A DNA stretch of 64,000 bases, from positions 1-64,000 of the forward strand of contig JAMFRP010000042.1 in NCBI GenBank assembly GCA_026224775.1, in the 5' to 3' direction. A model generated the notes under the pieces. It did no database searches. It was given only the letters and a program-made list of their open reading frames with translations, and was not told where the DNA came from. This document shows positions 1 through 8,129 of this stretch, piece after piece. How positions within the stretch are numbered: position 1 is the stretch's first letter; each line of letters begins with the position of its first letter. The stretch is from Bacteroidota bacterium. GTDB taxonomy: Bacteria; Bacteroidota; Bacteroidia; Sphingobacteriales; Sphingobacteriaceae. A program made the position numbers and the translations under genes.

Positions 1-69
1 AACCTTGTAGGCGGCATTGAAGACGCTATTGAAAAAGGTAAAAAATTATTAGCAGAAGCTAATAACTAG
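1..69 (+). CDS. atpD: ATP synthase F1 subunit beta, C-terminal fragment
   Basis: The window opens inside a reading frame giving NLVGGIEDAIEKGKKL and a few more residues before TAG at 67-69. This is a typical C-terminus of the F1 beta subunit, the catalytic ATPase subunit of the membrane-bound F1Fo ATP synthase. Only 22 residues are visible, so the call rests on this tail plus the atpC gene directly downstream; atpD-atpC is the usual order in Bacteroidota. The 5' end lies outside the window. Confidence 0.8.
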   Translation, partial: NLVGGIEDAIEKGKKLLAEANN

Positions 70-172
70 TAGCAAGTACTTAGTATCAAGTAGCAAGACA
101 AAAATTTGCTTTGCTACTTGATATTAGACCATTACTTGATACTTGATACTAAATACTTGATACCAAATAAAA
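66..172. repeat. intergenic inverted repeat with short-period arms (TATCAAGTAG family)
   Basis: Between atpD and atpC. TAGTATCAAGTAGCAA at 81-96 pairs with TTGCTACTTGATATTA at 111-126 with one mismatch, over a 14-nt loop. The flanks repeat the same AGTA/CTTGATA words at intervals of roughly 7 to 14 nt, so the element is both palindromic and quasi-tandem. A close relative with the same TAGTATCAAGTAG word lies at 10757-10858. It sits inside an operon, so it would be transcribed as a hairpin. Confidence 0.8.
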
Positions 173-173
173 C

Positions 174-422
174 ATGACTTTAGAAATTCTTACTCCTGAT
201 AAAAAAGTATTTGAAGGCGAAGCTACTTCGGTAACCTTGCCGGGTACATTAGGCTCATTCGAGATATTGAACCACCACGCCCCTATCATCTCTACTTTGC
301 AGGATGGTAAACTGGTAGTACGCAACTCGGGTAAAGAAGAAGTATTTCTGATCCAGGGTGGCGTTGTTGAAGCCTTGAACAATGTGGTTACCGTATTAGC
401 CGAGGGCATCACTCACCGATAA
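174..422 (+). CDS. atpC: ATP synthase F1 subunit epsilon
   Basis: An 82-residue protein starting MTLEILTPDKKVFEGEA, the N-terminal beta-sandwich of the F1 epsilon subunit (VTLPGTLGSFEILNHHAPII is the typical signature). It is the central-stalk subunit coupling rotation to catalysis. It is much shorter than the about 139-residue E. coli protein because the C-terminal helical hairpin, which inhibits ATP hydrolysis in other bacteria, is absent; short epsilon subunits are usual in Bacteroidota. It follows atpD after a repeat and is followed by a strong terminator, so it closes the operon. Confidence 0.95.
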   Translation: MTLEILTPDKKVFEGEATSVTLPGTLGSFEILNHHAPIISTLQDGKLVVRNSGKEEVFLIQGGVVEALNNVVTVLAEGITHR

Positions 423-443
423 AATATTTTTTTATAGATTTAA

Positions 444-477
444 AAAAAAGCCTGCATATTGTTATGCAGGCTTTTTT
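444..477 (+). terminator. rho-independent terminator after atpC
   Basis: GCCTGCATA at 450-458 pairs perfectly with TATGCAGGC at 463-471 over a TTGT loop. The stem is preceded by an A run and followed by TTTTTTATT. The A and T runs extend the pairing, so it could work in both directions. It closes the atp operon. Confidence 0.9.
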
Positions 478-830
478 ATTATTGATCTATTTGATTTTTG
501 GCATTCCCGCCTTTGCAGAATTCAGCAGCTTTTTCCGCCATTCCCCCATTTCAGGCAGAAAATTAGCCTATTGCTATGCATGCATAAATTATGTACCGAA
601 TACCGTTTTAAACTTTGGTATATTTATAAAAATATTATATATCTTTATAAATAAATTCATCAGAATTTAATTTCGTTTAAAATAGATTTAATAAAATATA
701 ATACTAAATCAAAATTTATTTTCTCAGCTATTGTTATTGGCAATAGCTATAACTAACTTTCAAATATTGATTCACTAATTATCAATACAACAACAGATCA
801 GCATAAACCTGAAAGAAATTAAGATATAGT
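478..830 (+). other. AT-rich leader upstream of ilvD with two hairpins
   Basis: About 350 bp without a convincing gene. A weak 68-codon frame from 464 begins inside the terminator and is not credible. Near ilvD there are two hairpins. AGCTATTG 726-733 pairs with CAATAGCT 741-748, and TATTGAT 765-771 pairs with ATCAATA 781-787. No T tract follows either, and no leader peptide rich in Ile, Val or Leu codons was found, so a classical attenuator is not supported. The ilv/leu operon promoter must lie here; no clear Bacteroidetes -33/-7 pair could be fixed by eye. Confidence 0.4.
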
Positions 831-2534
831 ATGAGTACAACAGGCACTAATAACGTGGAATTAAACAAGTATAGCAAAACCTTTACCCAGGATGAAACCC
901 AGCCTGCGGCAAAAGCGATGCTTTACGGCATTGGCCTAACCGATGACGACATGCAAAAACCACAAGTTGGGGTAGCAAGCATGGGCTATGATGGTAATAC
1001 CTGTAACATGCACCTTAATGACTTGGCCAAACTGGTTAAACAAGGTATCTGGGATGATGACATGGTAGGGCTAATCTTTCATACCATTGGCGTAAGTGAT
1101 GGCATGAGCAATGGTACCGAAGGTATGCGTTACTCGCTAGTTAGTCGCGACATTATAGCCGACTCGATAGAAGCGGTAACCGGCGCACAATACTATGACG
1201 GTTTAATTACCCTGCCAGGCTGCGATAAAAACATGCCGGGTTCTATTATGGCAATGGGCCGCTTAAACCGTCCATCTATAATGGTATATGGTGGTACTAT
1301 TAAACCAGGCCACTGGAAAGGTGAAGATCTGAACATCGTATCAGCATTTGAAGCTTTAGGTAAAAAAATAGCCGGCCAGATAGCAGATGAAGATTTTATA
1401 GGCGTCATAAAAAATGCTTGCCCTAGCGCCGGAGCCTGCGGTGGTATATATACTGCCAACACTATGGCTGCAGCTATTGAGGCTTTGGGTATGAGCTTGC
1501 CTTACTCTTCTTCAAACCCTGCTTTAAGCGATGAAAAGAAAGCAGAATGTTTAGCAGCAGGTAAAGCCATCAGAATATTATTAGAGAAAGATATAAAACC
1601 ATCAGATATCATGACCCGCGAGGCTTTCGAGAACGCGATAGTGGTAATTATGGTATTAGGTGGTTCAACAAACGCGGTATTGCACTTAATTGCCATGGCA
1701 AAAAGTGTTGGTGTAAAACTTACGCAGGATGATTTCCAGGCAGTAAGCAATCGTATCCCTGTCTTGGCCGATATGAAGCCAAGCGGTAAATACATGATGG
1801 AAGACCTGCACAATATTGGTGGTGTACCTGCTGTAATGAAATACCTTCTTGCAAAAGGCCTCCTAAATGGCAATTGCCTTACTGTTACAGGTAAAACCAT
1901 TGCTGAAAACATGGAGGAAATTCCGGAAATAAACTTTGATACACAAAAAGTGATCTTCCCGGTTGAAAACCCGATAAAAGCCACCGGCCACTTACAGATA
2001 TTATACGGAAATCTTGCCGAAGGTGGTAGCGTAGCTAAGATCACCGGTAAAGAAGGCACCAGCTTTGAAGGCCCCGCCCGTGTATTCGACGGTGAATTTG
2101 AGCTGATACATGGTATCCAAACCGGATTGGTAAAAAAAGGTGATGTTGTAGTTATCCGTAACGTTGGGCCGAAAGGCGCACCAGGCATGCCTGAGATGTT
2201 GAAACCAACATCCGCCATATTTGGCGCAGGTTTGGGTAGTTCGGTAGCGTTGATTACAGATGGTAGGTTCTCTGGTGGTACGCATGGTTTTGTCGTCGGT
2301 CATATCACGCCGGAAGCTTATGACGGCGGGGGTATTGCCTTTGTGAAGGATGAAGACAGGATATTTATTGATGCCATAAACCGCACCATTAATGTAATGA
2401 TAAGCGATGAAGAATTTGCGGCCCGCAAAGCAGCCTGGAAACAACCGGCTTTAAAGGTAAGCAAAGGACTACTTTATAAATACGCGAAAACAGTTAGTAC
2501 CGCAGCCGAAGGTTGTGTAACTGATGAGATGTAA
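831..2534 (+). CDS. ilvD: dihydroxy-acid dehydratase
   Basis: A 567-residue IlvD/Edd-family protein. It dehydrates 2,3-dihydroxy-isovalerate and 2,3-dihydroxy-3-methylvalerate to the 2-keto acids, the third common step of Val and Ile synthesis. Iron-sulfur cluster cysteines are visible in GYDGNTCNMH, LPGCDKNMPG and NACPSAGACGG. The C-terminal GRFSGGTHGFVVGHI block is typical of the family. Length matches the usual 550-620. It is the first gene of the + strand branched-chain operon, separated from ilvB by an 84-bp repeat. Confidence 0.97.
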   Translation: MSTTGTNNVELNKYSKTFTQDETQPAAKAMLYGIGLTDDDMQKPQVGVASMGYDGNTCNMHLNDLAKLVKQGIWDDDMVGLIFHTIGVSDGMSNGTEGMRYSLVSRDIIADSIEAVTGAQYYDGLITLPGCDKNMPGSIMAMGRLNRPSIMVYGGTIKPGHWKGEDLNIVSAFEALGKKIAGQIADEDFIGVIKNACPSAGACGGIYTANTMAAAIEALGMSLPYSSSNPALSDEKKAECLAAGKAIRILLEKDIKPSDIMTREAFENAIVVIMVLGGSTNAVLHLIAMAKSVGVKLTQDDFQAVSNRIPVLADMKPSGKYMMEDLHNIGGVPAVMKYLLAKGLLNGNCLTVTGKTIAENMEEIPEINFDTQKVIFPVENPIKATGHLQILYGNLAEGGSVAKITGKEGTSFEGPARVFDGEFELIHGIQTGLVKKGDVVVIRNVGPKGAPGMPEMLKPTSAIFGAGLGSSVALITDGRFSGGTHGFVVGHITPEAYDGGGIAFVKDEDRIFIDAINRTINVMISDEEFAARKAAWKQPALKVSKGLLYKYAKTVSTAAEGCVTDEM

Positions 2535-2616
2535 CCCCCTAAAGGGGGAGCGAGGGTTATCAATAAAAAAAAGAATTTAACACATTAAAAATTCCCCCTT
2601 TAGGGGGTTAGGGGGT
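2533..2616. repeat. CCCCCTAAAGGGGG inverted repeat between ilvD and ilvB
   Basis: The left arm AACCCCCTAAAGGGGGA starts inside the ilvD stop codon. The right arm TTCCCCCTTTAGGGGG, extended by TTAGGGGGT, ends 3 nt before the ilvB ATG. The spacer is an AT-rich stretch of about 40 nt. The right arm recurs in reverse complement at 4363-4387. Transcribed, it forms a long G/C-capped hairpin between two co-expressed genes. Confidence 0.85.
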
Positions 2617-2619
2617 ACT

Positions 2620-4359
2620 ATGGAAGTTGCAAATGAAACACTAACAACACCTGCTATTCAAGAGAAAGCAGTTGAACTCACAGGATCGGCAGCCTTGTTA
2701 GAGGCATTGATCATTGAGGGTGTGGATACCATTTTTGGTTATCCCGGTGGCGCTATTATGCCGATTTATGACGCTTTGTATGATTACAAAGAAAAATTAA
2801 ATCACATACTGGTCCGCCACGAGCAAGGTGGCATACATGCAGGTCAGGGCTACGCACGCACTTCAGGTAAAGTGGGTGTGGTGTTTGCAACCAGCGGTCC
2901 GGGTGCTACTAACCTGGTTACCGGTTTGGCTGATGCACAGATCGACAGCACGCCGTTAGTGTGTATCACCGGGCAAGTGTTCGCGCATTTGTTAGGTACC
3001 GATGCTTTTCAGGAAACTGATGTGATCAACATTACAACCCCGGTTACAAAATGGAACTACCAGGTTACTGATGCAACTGAGATTCCTGAGGTTATCGCTA
3101 AAGCATTCTACATTGCAAAAAGCGGCAGACCAGGGCCGGTTTTGATCGATATTACCAAAAACGCGCAAATCCAGAAGTTCGATTATAAAGGTTATGTACA
3201 GTGCGATCATATTCGCAGTTACAGGCCGAAACCGATCGTTCGTCAGCAATATATTCAAGAGGCGGCAGCGTTGATCAATCAAGCTAAAAAACCATTTGTG
3301 CTATTCGGACAAGGTGTTATTTTAGGCAGCGCCGAGCAGGAGTTTAAAGCTTTCGTTGAGAAAAGCGGCATCCCATCTGCCTGGACCATCTTAGGTGCTG
3401 GCGCTATCCCAACAGATCACCCGCTTAACGTAGGTATGCTGGGTATGCACGGTAACTACGGGCCAAACGTATTAACTAATGATTGTGACGTTTTGATCGC
3501 TATTGGGATGCGTTTTGATGACCGTGTAACCGGTCGTTTAGACAAATACGCCAAACAGGCTCAAGTTATCCATTTGGATATTGACCCTGCCGAGATCGAC
3601 AAAAATGTAAAAACCACCGTTCCGGTTTGGGGCGATTGCAAAGAAACTTTGCCTTTACTTACCGCATTGGTTGAAAAGAAAGAACATACAGAATGGCTTA
3701 AACTTTTTAATGAATACACCCAAAAAGAAGTTGATGCCGTAATACATGAGGAACTAAACCCAACATCTGGTGAAATGACCATGGGCGAAGTGATCAAACA
3801 ACTAAATGAATTAACCAACGGTAATGCCGTTATTGTTAGTGATGTTGGTCAACACCAAATGGTGGCTTGCCGTTATGCTAAGCTTAACAAAACGCGCAGC
3901 AACGTTACCAGTGGCGGCTTAGGCACCATGGGCTTTGCTTTGCCTGCGGCGATAGGTGCTAAATTTGGCGCTCAGGAACGTGACGTAATTGCCATTATTG
4001 GTGATGGCGGTTTCCAAATGACTTTGCAGGAATTAGGCACCATCATGCAAACAGGCATCAACGTTAAAATAATCATATTGAACAATCGTTTTTTAGGTAT
4101 GGTGCGCCAATGGCAGGAGTTATTTAATGAACGCCGTTACTCATTCGTTGATATTCAAAGCCCTGACTTTGTGATGGTAGCTAAAGGCTACGGCATCGAA
4201 GGCAAATGCATTAACGAGCGTGAAGAACTAGTTGACGCTTTAAAAACGATGATGAACCATAATGGCTCATACTTACTTGAAGTAATGGTTACTAAAGAGA
4301 ATAACGTATTCCCAATGGTACCACAAGGATGCAGTGTAAGCGAAATCAGGTTAAAATAA
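2620..4359 (+). CDS. ilvB: acetolactate synthase large (catalytic) subunit
   Basis: A 579-residue thiamine-diphosphate enzyme that condenses two pyruvates to acetolactate, or pyruvate with 2-ketobutyrate to acetohydroxybutyrate. The N-terminal domain holds the catalytic Glu in LVRHEQGGIHAGQGYAR. The C-terminal domain has the ThDP/Mg motif GDGGFQMT continuing to NNRFLGMVRQWQE. About 25 extra residues precede the conserved ALLEALIIEGVDTIFGYPGG. The small regulatory subunit follows. The start lies just 3 nt after a repeat element, with no obvious Shine-Dalgarno sequence, as is common in Bacteroidota. Confidence 0.97.
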   Translation: MEVANETLTTPAIQEKAVELTGSAALLEALIIEGVDTIFGYPGGAIMPIYDALYDYKEKLNHILVRHEQGGIHAGQGYARTSGKVGVVFATSGPGATNLVTGLADAQIDSTPLVCITGQVFAHLLGTDAFQETDVINITTPVTKWNYQVTDATEIPEVIAKAFYIAKSGRPGPVLIDITKNAQIQKFDYKGYVQCDHIRSYRPKPIVRQQYIQEAAALINQAKKPFVLFGQGVILGSAEQEFKAFVEKSGIPSAWTILGAGAIPTDHPLNVGMLGMHGNYGPNVLTNDCDVLIAIGMRFDDRVTGRLDKYAKQAQVIHLDIDPAEIDKNVKTTVPVWGDCKETLPLLTALVEKKEHTEWLKLFNEYTQKEVDAVIHEELNPTSGEMTMGEVIKQLNELTNGNAVIVSDVGQHQMVACRYAKLNKTRSNVTSGGLGTMGFALPAAIGAKFGAQERDVIAIIGDGGFQMTLQELGTIMQTGINVKIIILNNRFLGMVRQWQELFNERRYSFVDIQSPDFVMVAKGYGIEGKCINEREELVDALKTMMNHNGSYLLEVMVTKENNVFPMVPQGCSVSEIRLK

Positions 4360-4362
4360 TTC

Positions 4363-4387
4363 ACCCCCTAACCCCCTAAAGGGGGAA
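4363..4387. repeat. half copy of the CCCCCTAA/CCCCCTAAAGGGGG repeat
   Basis: Starts 4 nt after the ilvB stop. It is the exact reverse complement of the right arm of the 2533-2616 element, but here a single arm stands alone. The arm folds on itself, with CCCCC pairing GGGGG around TAAA. Confidence 0.8.
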
Positions 4388-4403
4388 CATTAAAAAAATT
4401 GAC

Positions 4404-5009
4404 ATGAGCGATCAAGCAATAGATAAACAGGAATTTAACATCACGGTTTATACGGAGAACCAGATTGGTCTTTTAAACCGGATAGCTATTATATTTACAC
4501 GCCGTAAAATCAATATTGATAGCCTGAATACTTCTCCATCGGAGATCGACAGTATTCACCGATTCAACATTGTGATTACTGAATCTGAAGAAGTGGTACG
4601 TAAAGTATGCCGCCAGATTGAAAAACAGGTGGAAGTGCTAAAAGTATACTACCACACCAATGCAGATGTTATCTGGCAGGAAATGGCGTTATACAAGGTA
4701 TCTACCGACGTAATTGCCGAGCAGGTAAGTGTGGAACGCTTATTGCGCGAAAATGGTGCACGTGTAGTAGTTTTGCGTAAGGATTATACCGTGTTTGAAA
4801 CTACAGGTCACCGTGAAGAAACTGATGCGCTGATAAACATATTGCAGCCTTACGGTTTGATCGAGTTTGTTCGCAGCGCAAGGGTTGCTATTATTAAAGA
4901 TAGCGATGGCTTCAACTCTAAATTAAGAGAGTTTGAAAGACTGGAACCGGGCGAAGATGTGATTGAAAATGAATACTTGAACCAGGGGCAGAAAGTATTC
5001 ACCATGTAA
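4404..5009 (+). CDS. ilvN: acetolactate synthase small (regulatory) subunit
   Basis: A 201-residue protein. The N-terminal ACT domain (about residues 10-85) begins FNITVYTENQIGLLNRIAII, and the C-terminal acetolactate synthase small-subunit domain (about 90-170) carries KVYYHTNADVIWQEMALYKV. The family stabilises the large subunit and confers valine feedback inhibition. It lies 44 nt after ilvB in the same operon. Either ilvN or ilvH would fit; the symbol is by position. Confidence 0.93.
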   Translation: MSDQAIDKQEFNITVYTENQIGLLNRIAIIFTRRKINIDSLNTSPSEIDSIHRFNIVITESEEVVRKVCRQIEKQVEVLKVYYHTNADVIWQEMALYKVSTDVIAEQVSVERLLRENGARVVVLRKDYTVFETTGHREETDALINILQPYGLIEFVRSARVAIIKDSDGFNSKLREFERLEPGEDVIENEYLNQGQKVFTM

Positions 5010-5069
5010 ACCCTATCCCGCAAGAGAATATAAATTAGTTAACTGATAAAATTTAAATAGAAAACAACA

Positions 5070-5106
5070 CATCGGTGAAATCAAAAAGCATCGGTGAAAT
5101 CAAAAA
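5070..5106 (+). repeat. two-copy tandem repeat (18 nt) upstream of ilvC
   Basis: The 18-nt unit CATCGGTGAAATCAAAAA occurs at 5070-5087 and again at 5089-5106, with one nucleotide between. The second copy creates an in-frame GTG at 5094 that would add seven residues to IlvC. Confidence 0.9.
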
Positions 5107-5114
5107 TCAAAACA

Positions 5115-6173
5115 ATGGCAAAATTAAATTTCGGCGGAACTGAAGAAAACGTAGTAACCCGCGAGGAGTTCCCTTTATCAAAAGCTCAGGAAGTATTAAA
5201 AAATGAAGTTGTAGCAGTAATTGGCTATGGCGTTCAAGGTCCGGGCCAGGCGTTAAATCAAAAAGACAACGGCATCAACGTAATTGTTGGTCAACGTAAA
5301 GGCACAAAAACATGGGATAAAGCTGTGAATGATGGCTTTGTACCGGGCGAAACCCTTTTTGAAATTGAAGAGGCACTTGAAAGAGGAACCGTTATTTGCT
5401 ATTTATTAAGCGATGCTGCACAGATTGCTTTATGGCCAACAGTTAAAAAACACTTAACTCCGGGTAAAGCATTATATTTTTCTCATGGTTTCGGTATCAC
5501 TTTTAACGAGCAAACCGGCATTATCCCACCTGCGGATGTTGACGTATTCTTAGTTGCTCCTAAAGGATCAGGTACTTCATTACGTCGTATGTTCCTACAA
5601 GGTCGTGGCTTAAACTCAAGCTACGCTATCTTCCAGGATGCTACAGGTAAAGCATTTGACCGTGTTATCGCTTTAGGTATCGCTGTTGGTAGCGGTTACT
5701 TATTCGAAACTAACTTCAAAAAAGAAGTTTATAGCGATTTAACTGGCGAGCGTGGTACTTTGATGGGTTGTATCCAGGGTATTTTTGCTGCTCAGTACGA
5801 TGTATTGCGTGCAAATGGTCACTCTCCATCTGAAGCTTTCAACGAAACTGTTGAAGAGTTAACTCAATCATTAATGCCTTTAGTTGCAGAAAATGGTATG
5901 GATTGGATGTATGCTAATTGCTCAACTACTGCACAACGTGGTGCTTTAGATTGGTGGAAAAAATTCCGTGATGCTACTAAACCAGTATTTGAAGAATTAT
6001 ACAATAGCGTAGCAACTGGTAAAGAGTCACAACGCTCAATCGACTTAAACAGCCAACCAGATTACCGCGAAAAACTAGATGCAGAATTAAAAGAACTACG
6101 CGACAGCGAAATCTGGCAATCAGGTAAAACCGTACGCAGCCTTCGCCCTGAAAATCAGGTTGTAGAAGCGTAA
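5115..6173 (+). CDS. ilvC: ketol-acid reductoisomerase
   Basis: A 352-residue enzyme that isomerises and reduces acetolactate and acetohydroxybutyrate with NAD(P)H. The N-terminal Rossmann motif is GYGVQGPGQALN. The C-terminal knotted domain carries the metal-ligand motif DLTGERGTLMG (Asp and Glu retained) and ENGMDWMYANCS. Its size fits short Bacteroidota-type enzymes rather than the 491-residue E. coli form. ATG at 5115 (MAKLNFGGTEENV) is preferred over the GTG at 5094, which sits inside a tandem duplication. It lies between ilvN and leuC in the operon. Confidence 0.95.
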   Translation: MAKLNFGGTEENVVTREEFPLSKAQEVLKNEVVAVIGYGVQGPGQALNQKDNGINVIVGQRKGTKTWDKAVNDGFVPGETLFEIEEALERGTVICYLLSDAAQIALWPTVKKHLTPGKALYFSHGFGITFNEQTGIIPPADVDVFLVAPKGSGTSLRRMFLQGRGLNSSYAIFQDATGKAFDRVIALGIAVGSGYLFETNFKKEVYSDLTGERGTLMGCIQGIFAAQYDVLRANGHSPSEAFNETVEELTQSLMPLVAENGMDWMYANCSTTAQRGALDWWKKFRDATKPVFEELYNSVATGKESQRSIDLNSQPDYREKLDAELKELRDSEIWQSGKTVRSLRPENQVVEA

Positions 6174-6248
6174 TTATTATGGTGAGTATTGTGTGATAAG
6201 CGCGTTTTTTTTAGCAACTTGCATAATTACTTACCAATTATAAAACTT

Positions 6249-6294
6249 AACTAATATTTAGTAATTCAGTCCCTCTGAATACTAAATATTAGTT
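6249..6294. repeat. inverted repeat between ilvC and leuC
   Basis: AACTAATATTTAGTAATTC at 6249-6267 (plus AG) pairs with CTGAATACTAAATATTAGTT at 6275-6294, with one bulged nucleotide and a 5-nt loop. It is AT-rich with TACTAAATA words like those at 130-172 and 10820-10855. No T tract follows, so it is an intra-operon hairpin rather than a standard terminator. Confidence 0.8.
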
Positions 6295-6313
6295 ATTTGA
6301 TACTAAATAAGTT

Positions 6314-7729
6314 ATGGGACAGACATTATTTGATAAGATCTGGGATGCACACGTCGTCAGTAGCAACGAGGGATTTCCGGATATACTTTACATCGATACA
6401 CATTTTATTCACGAAGTAACCAGCCCACAGGCATTTGATGGCTTGCGCCAAAGAGGGTTACCGGTCTTCAGACCAAAACAAACAGTCGCAACAGCCGACC
6501 ACAACGTTCCTACATGGAACCAGCACTTACCCATTAAAGAAGAACTTTCCCGTTACCAGGTTGACATGCTCACAAAAAATTGTGCAGAATTTGGTATTGA
6601 ATTATATGGTTTGGGCCACCCCTTCCAAGGAATAGTCCACGTAATAGGCCCCGAGTTGGGTATTACCCGCCCGGGTGGTACTTATGTTTGCGGCGATAGC
6701 CACACCTCAACCCATGGTGCCTTTGGTGCTATAGCTTTTGGTATAGGCACATCGCAGGTTGAGCAGGTAATGGCAACACAATGCCTGTTACAGCAACGCC
6801 CAAAACGCATGAAAATTGAAGTTAACGGCAAATTACAAAAAGGCGTTGGCGCTAAAGATATTATCCTATACATCATCGCGCAGATCTCTGCCGCAGGTGG
6901 CACAGGTTACGCCGTTGAATATGCAGGTGATACCATCCGCTCATTAAGTATGGAAGGCCGTATGACCATCTGTAACATGAGCATCGAAATGGGCGCGCGT
7001 TGCGGATTGATCGCCCCGGATGAAACAACCATTAACTACGTAAAAGGCCGTGAATTTGCACCTAAAGGTGAAGAATGGGATAAAGCAGTAGCTTATTGGA
7101 AAACATTATATTCTGATGATGACGCAGCTTTCGATTCGGTATTAAGCTTTAGGGCTGAAGATATTGAGCCGATGATCACCTATGGTACTAACCCGGGTAT
7201 GGGCATCGGTGTAACACAACACGTTCCTGAGACTGCATCATTTGAAGCTAAAGAACAGGGGTCATACAAAAAAGCCCTTGAATATATGGGTCTGCATGAT
7301 GATGAGCAACTATTAGGCAAGCCTATTGATTATGTATTCATCGGCAGCTGTACCAATTCCCGTATTGAGGACTTGCGCCAGGTAGCTGAGTTTGTAAAAG
7401 GAAAACACAAAGCTGATAATGTTACGGTTTGGGTAGTTCCAGGATCAAAACAGGTACAGGAGCAAGCTATCCGCGAAGGCTTGGATAAAGTATTTGATGC
7501 AGCAGGTTTCCCGTTAAGAGAGCCCGGATGCAGCGCTTGCTTAGGCATGAATGAGGACAAGATCCCCGCAGGAAAATACTGCGTATCTACCTCAAACAGA
7601 AACTTTGAAGGCCGACAAGGACCAAACTCCCGCACGTTTTTGGCAAGCCCGCTTACCGCGGCAGCTTCGGCAATAACAGGGAAGGTTACAGATATAAGAG
7701 AGTTTTTGAAAGAGAAAGAATTAGTCTAA
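6314..7729 (+). CDS. leuC: 3-isopropylmalate dehydratase large subunit
   Basis: A 471-residue aconitase-family protein; with LeuD it isomerises 2- to 3-isopropylmalate. [4Fe-4S] ligand cysteines are visible in FIGSCTNSRIEDLR and in EPGCSACLGMNEDK. VCGDSHTSTHGAFGAIAFGI is the family active-site block. Length equals the usual 465-475. It starts MGQTLFDKIWDAHVV, which matches family N-termini. leuD lies downstream after a small ABM gene. Confidence 0.97.
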   Translation: MGQTLFDKIWDAHVVSSNEGFPDILYIDTHFIHEVTSPQAFDGLRQRGLPVFRPKQTVATADHNVPTWNQHLPIKEELSRYQVDMLTKNCAEFGIELYGLGHPFQGIVHVIGPELGITRPGGTYVCGDSHTSTHGAFGAIAFGIGTSQVEQVMATQCLLQQRPKRMKIEVNGKLQKGVGAKDIILYIIAQISAAGGTGYAVEYAGDTIRSLSMEGRMTICNMSIEMGARCGLIAPDETTINYVKGREFAPKGEEWDKAVAYWKTLYSDDDAAFDSVLSFRAEDIEPMITYGTNPGMGIGVTQHVPETASFEAKEQGSYKKALEYMGLHDDEQLLGKPIDYVFIGSCTNSRIEDLRQVAEFVKGKHKADNVTVWVVPGSKQVQEQAIREGLDKVFDAAGFPLREPGCSACLGMNEDKIPAGKYCVSTSNRNFEGRQGPNSRTFLASPLTAAASAITGKVTDIREFLKEKELV

Positions 7730-7735
7730 CGCTAA

Positions 7736-7818
7736 TTGTCATTGCGAGGAACGAAGCAAGCGCACGGAGAAAAGCGACTATACATGGTTCGCGATTGCTT
7801 CGTTCCTCGCAATGACAA
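7736..7818. repeat. TTGTCATTGCGAGGAACGAAGC inverted element (family F1)
   Basis: Between leuC and the ABM gene. The left end TTGTCATTGCGAGGAACGAA is mirrored by TTCGTTCCTCGCAATGACAA at the right end, with an asymmetric spacer. A second copy with the same arms is at 17585-17652. The arms resemble widespread bacterial GTCATTGCGAG palindromes; no transposase is present in the window. Confidence 0.9.
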
Positions 7819-7836
7819 AAAAACATACTAATAATA

Positions 7837-8124
7837 ATGATACTCGAAGTAGCTATATTAAATGTGATACCAGGTTTGGAAGATGATTTCTTAAAAGCAT
7901 TTTCACAGGCGCAAAATATCATATCAAAAATAAAGGGCTACATCTCGCATCAACTTAAAAGATGTATTGAAAACACAAGTCAATTCATTTTATTGGTTGA
8001 GTGGGAAACATTAACCGATCATACGGTTGGTTTCAGAGAATCAACAGAATACCAGGAGTGGAAAAGCCTGTTACATCATTTTTATGATCCTTTTCCAATT
8101 GTTCAACATTACGAAAATAGTTAA
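7837..8124 (+). CDS. antibiotic biosynthesis monooxygenase (ABM) domain protein
   Basis: A 95-residue single-domain ferredoxin-like protein, MILEVAILNVIPGLEDDFLKAF followed by GYISHQLKRCIENTSQFILLVEWETL and a C-terminal YDPFPIVQHYE. This is the dimeric alpha+beta barrel (ABM, YgiN-like) fold. Members range from quinone monooxygenases to heme-degrading IsdG-type proteins and proteins with no known activity; nothing here fixes the substrate. It lies between leuC and leuD, 5 nt upstream of leuD, so it is co-transcribed with leucine biosynthesis. The link to that pathway is by position only. Confidence 0.8.
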   Translation: MILEVAILNVIPGLEDDFLKAFSQAQNIISKIKGYISHQLKRCIENTSQFILLVEWETLTDHTVGFRESTEYQEWKSLLHHFYDPFPIVQHYENS

Positions 8125-8129
8125 TTGCT

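Noticed and set aside
464..670. 68-codon + strand frame after atpC
   Set aside because: It starts within the atpC terminator hairpin, has AT-rich composition with no ribosome-binding site, and its sequence (many Phe, Ile, Tyr) is typical of random AT-rich frames.
1502..2444. Long - strand frames opposite ilvD (to 238 codons)
   Set aside because: They lie opposite a clearly real gene and their sequence has no recognisable domain; they are mirror frames of ilvD.
7736..7818. Intrinsic terminator between leuC and the ABM gene
   Set aside because: The long stem has no T tract and the same sequence recurs elsewhere as a mobile-looking element; operon continuity favours a repeat.
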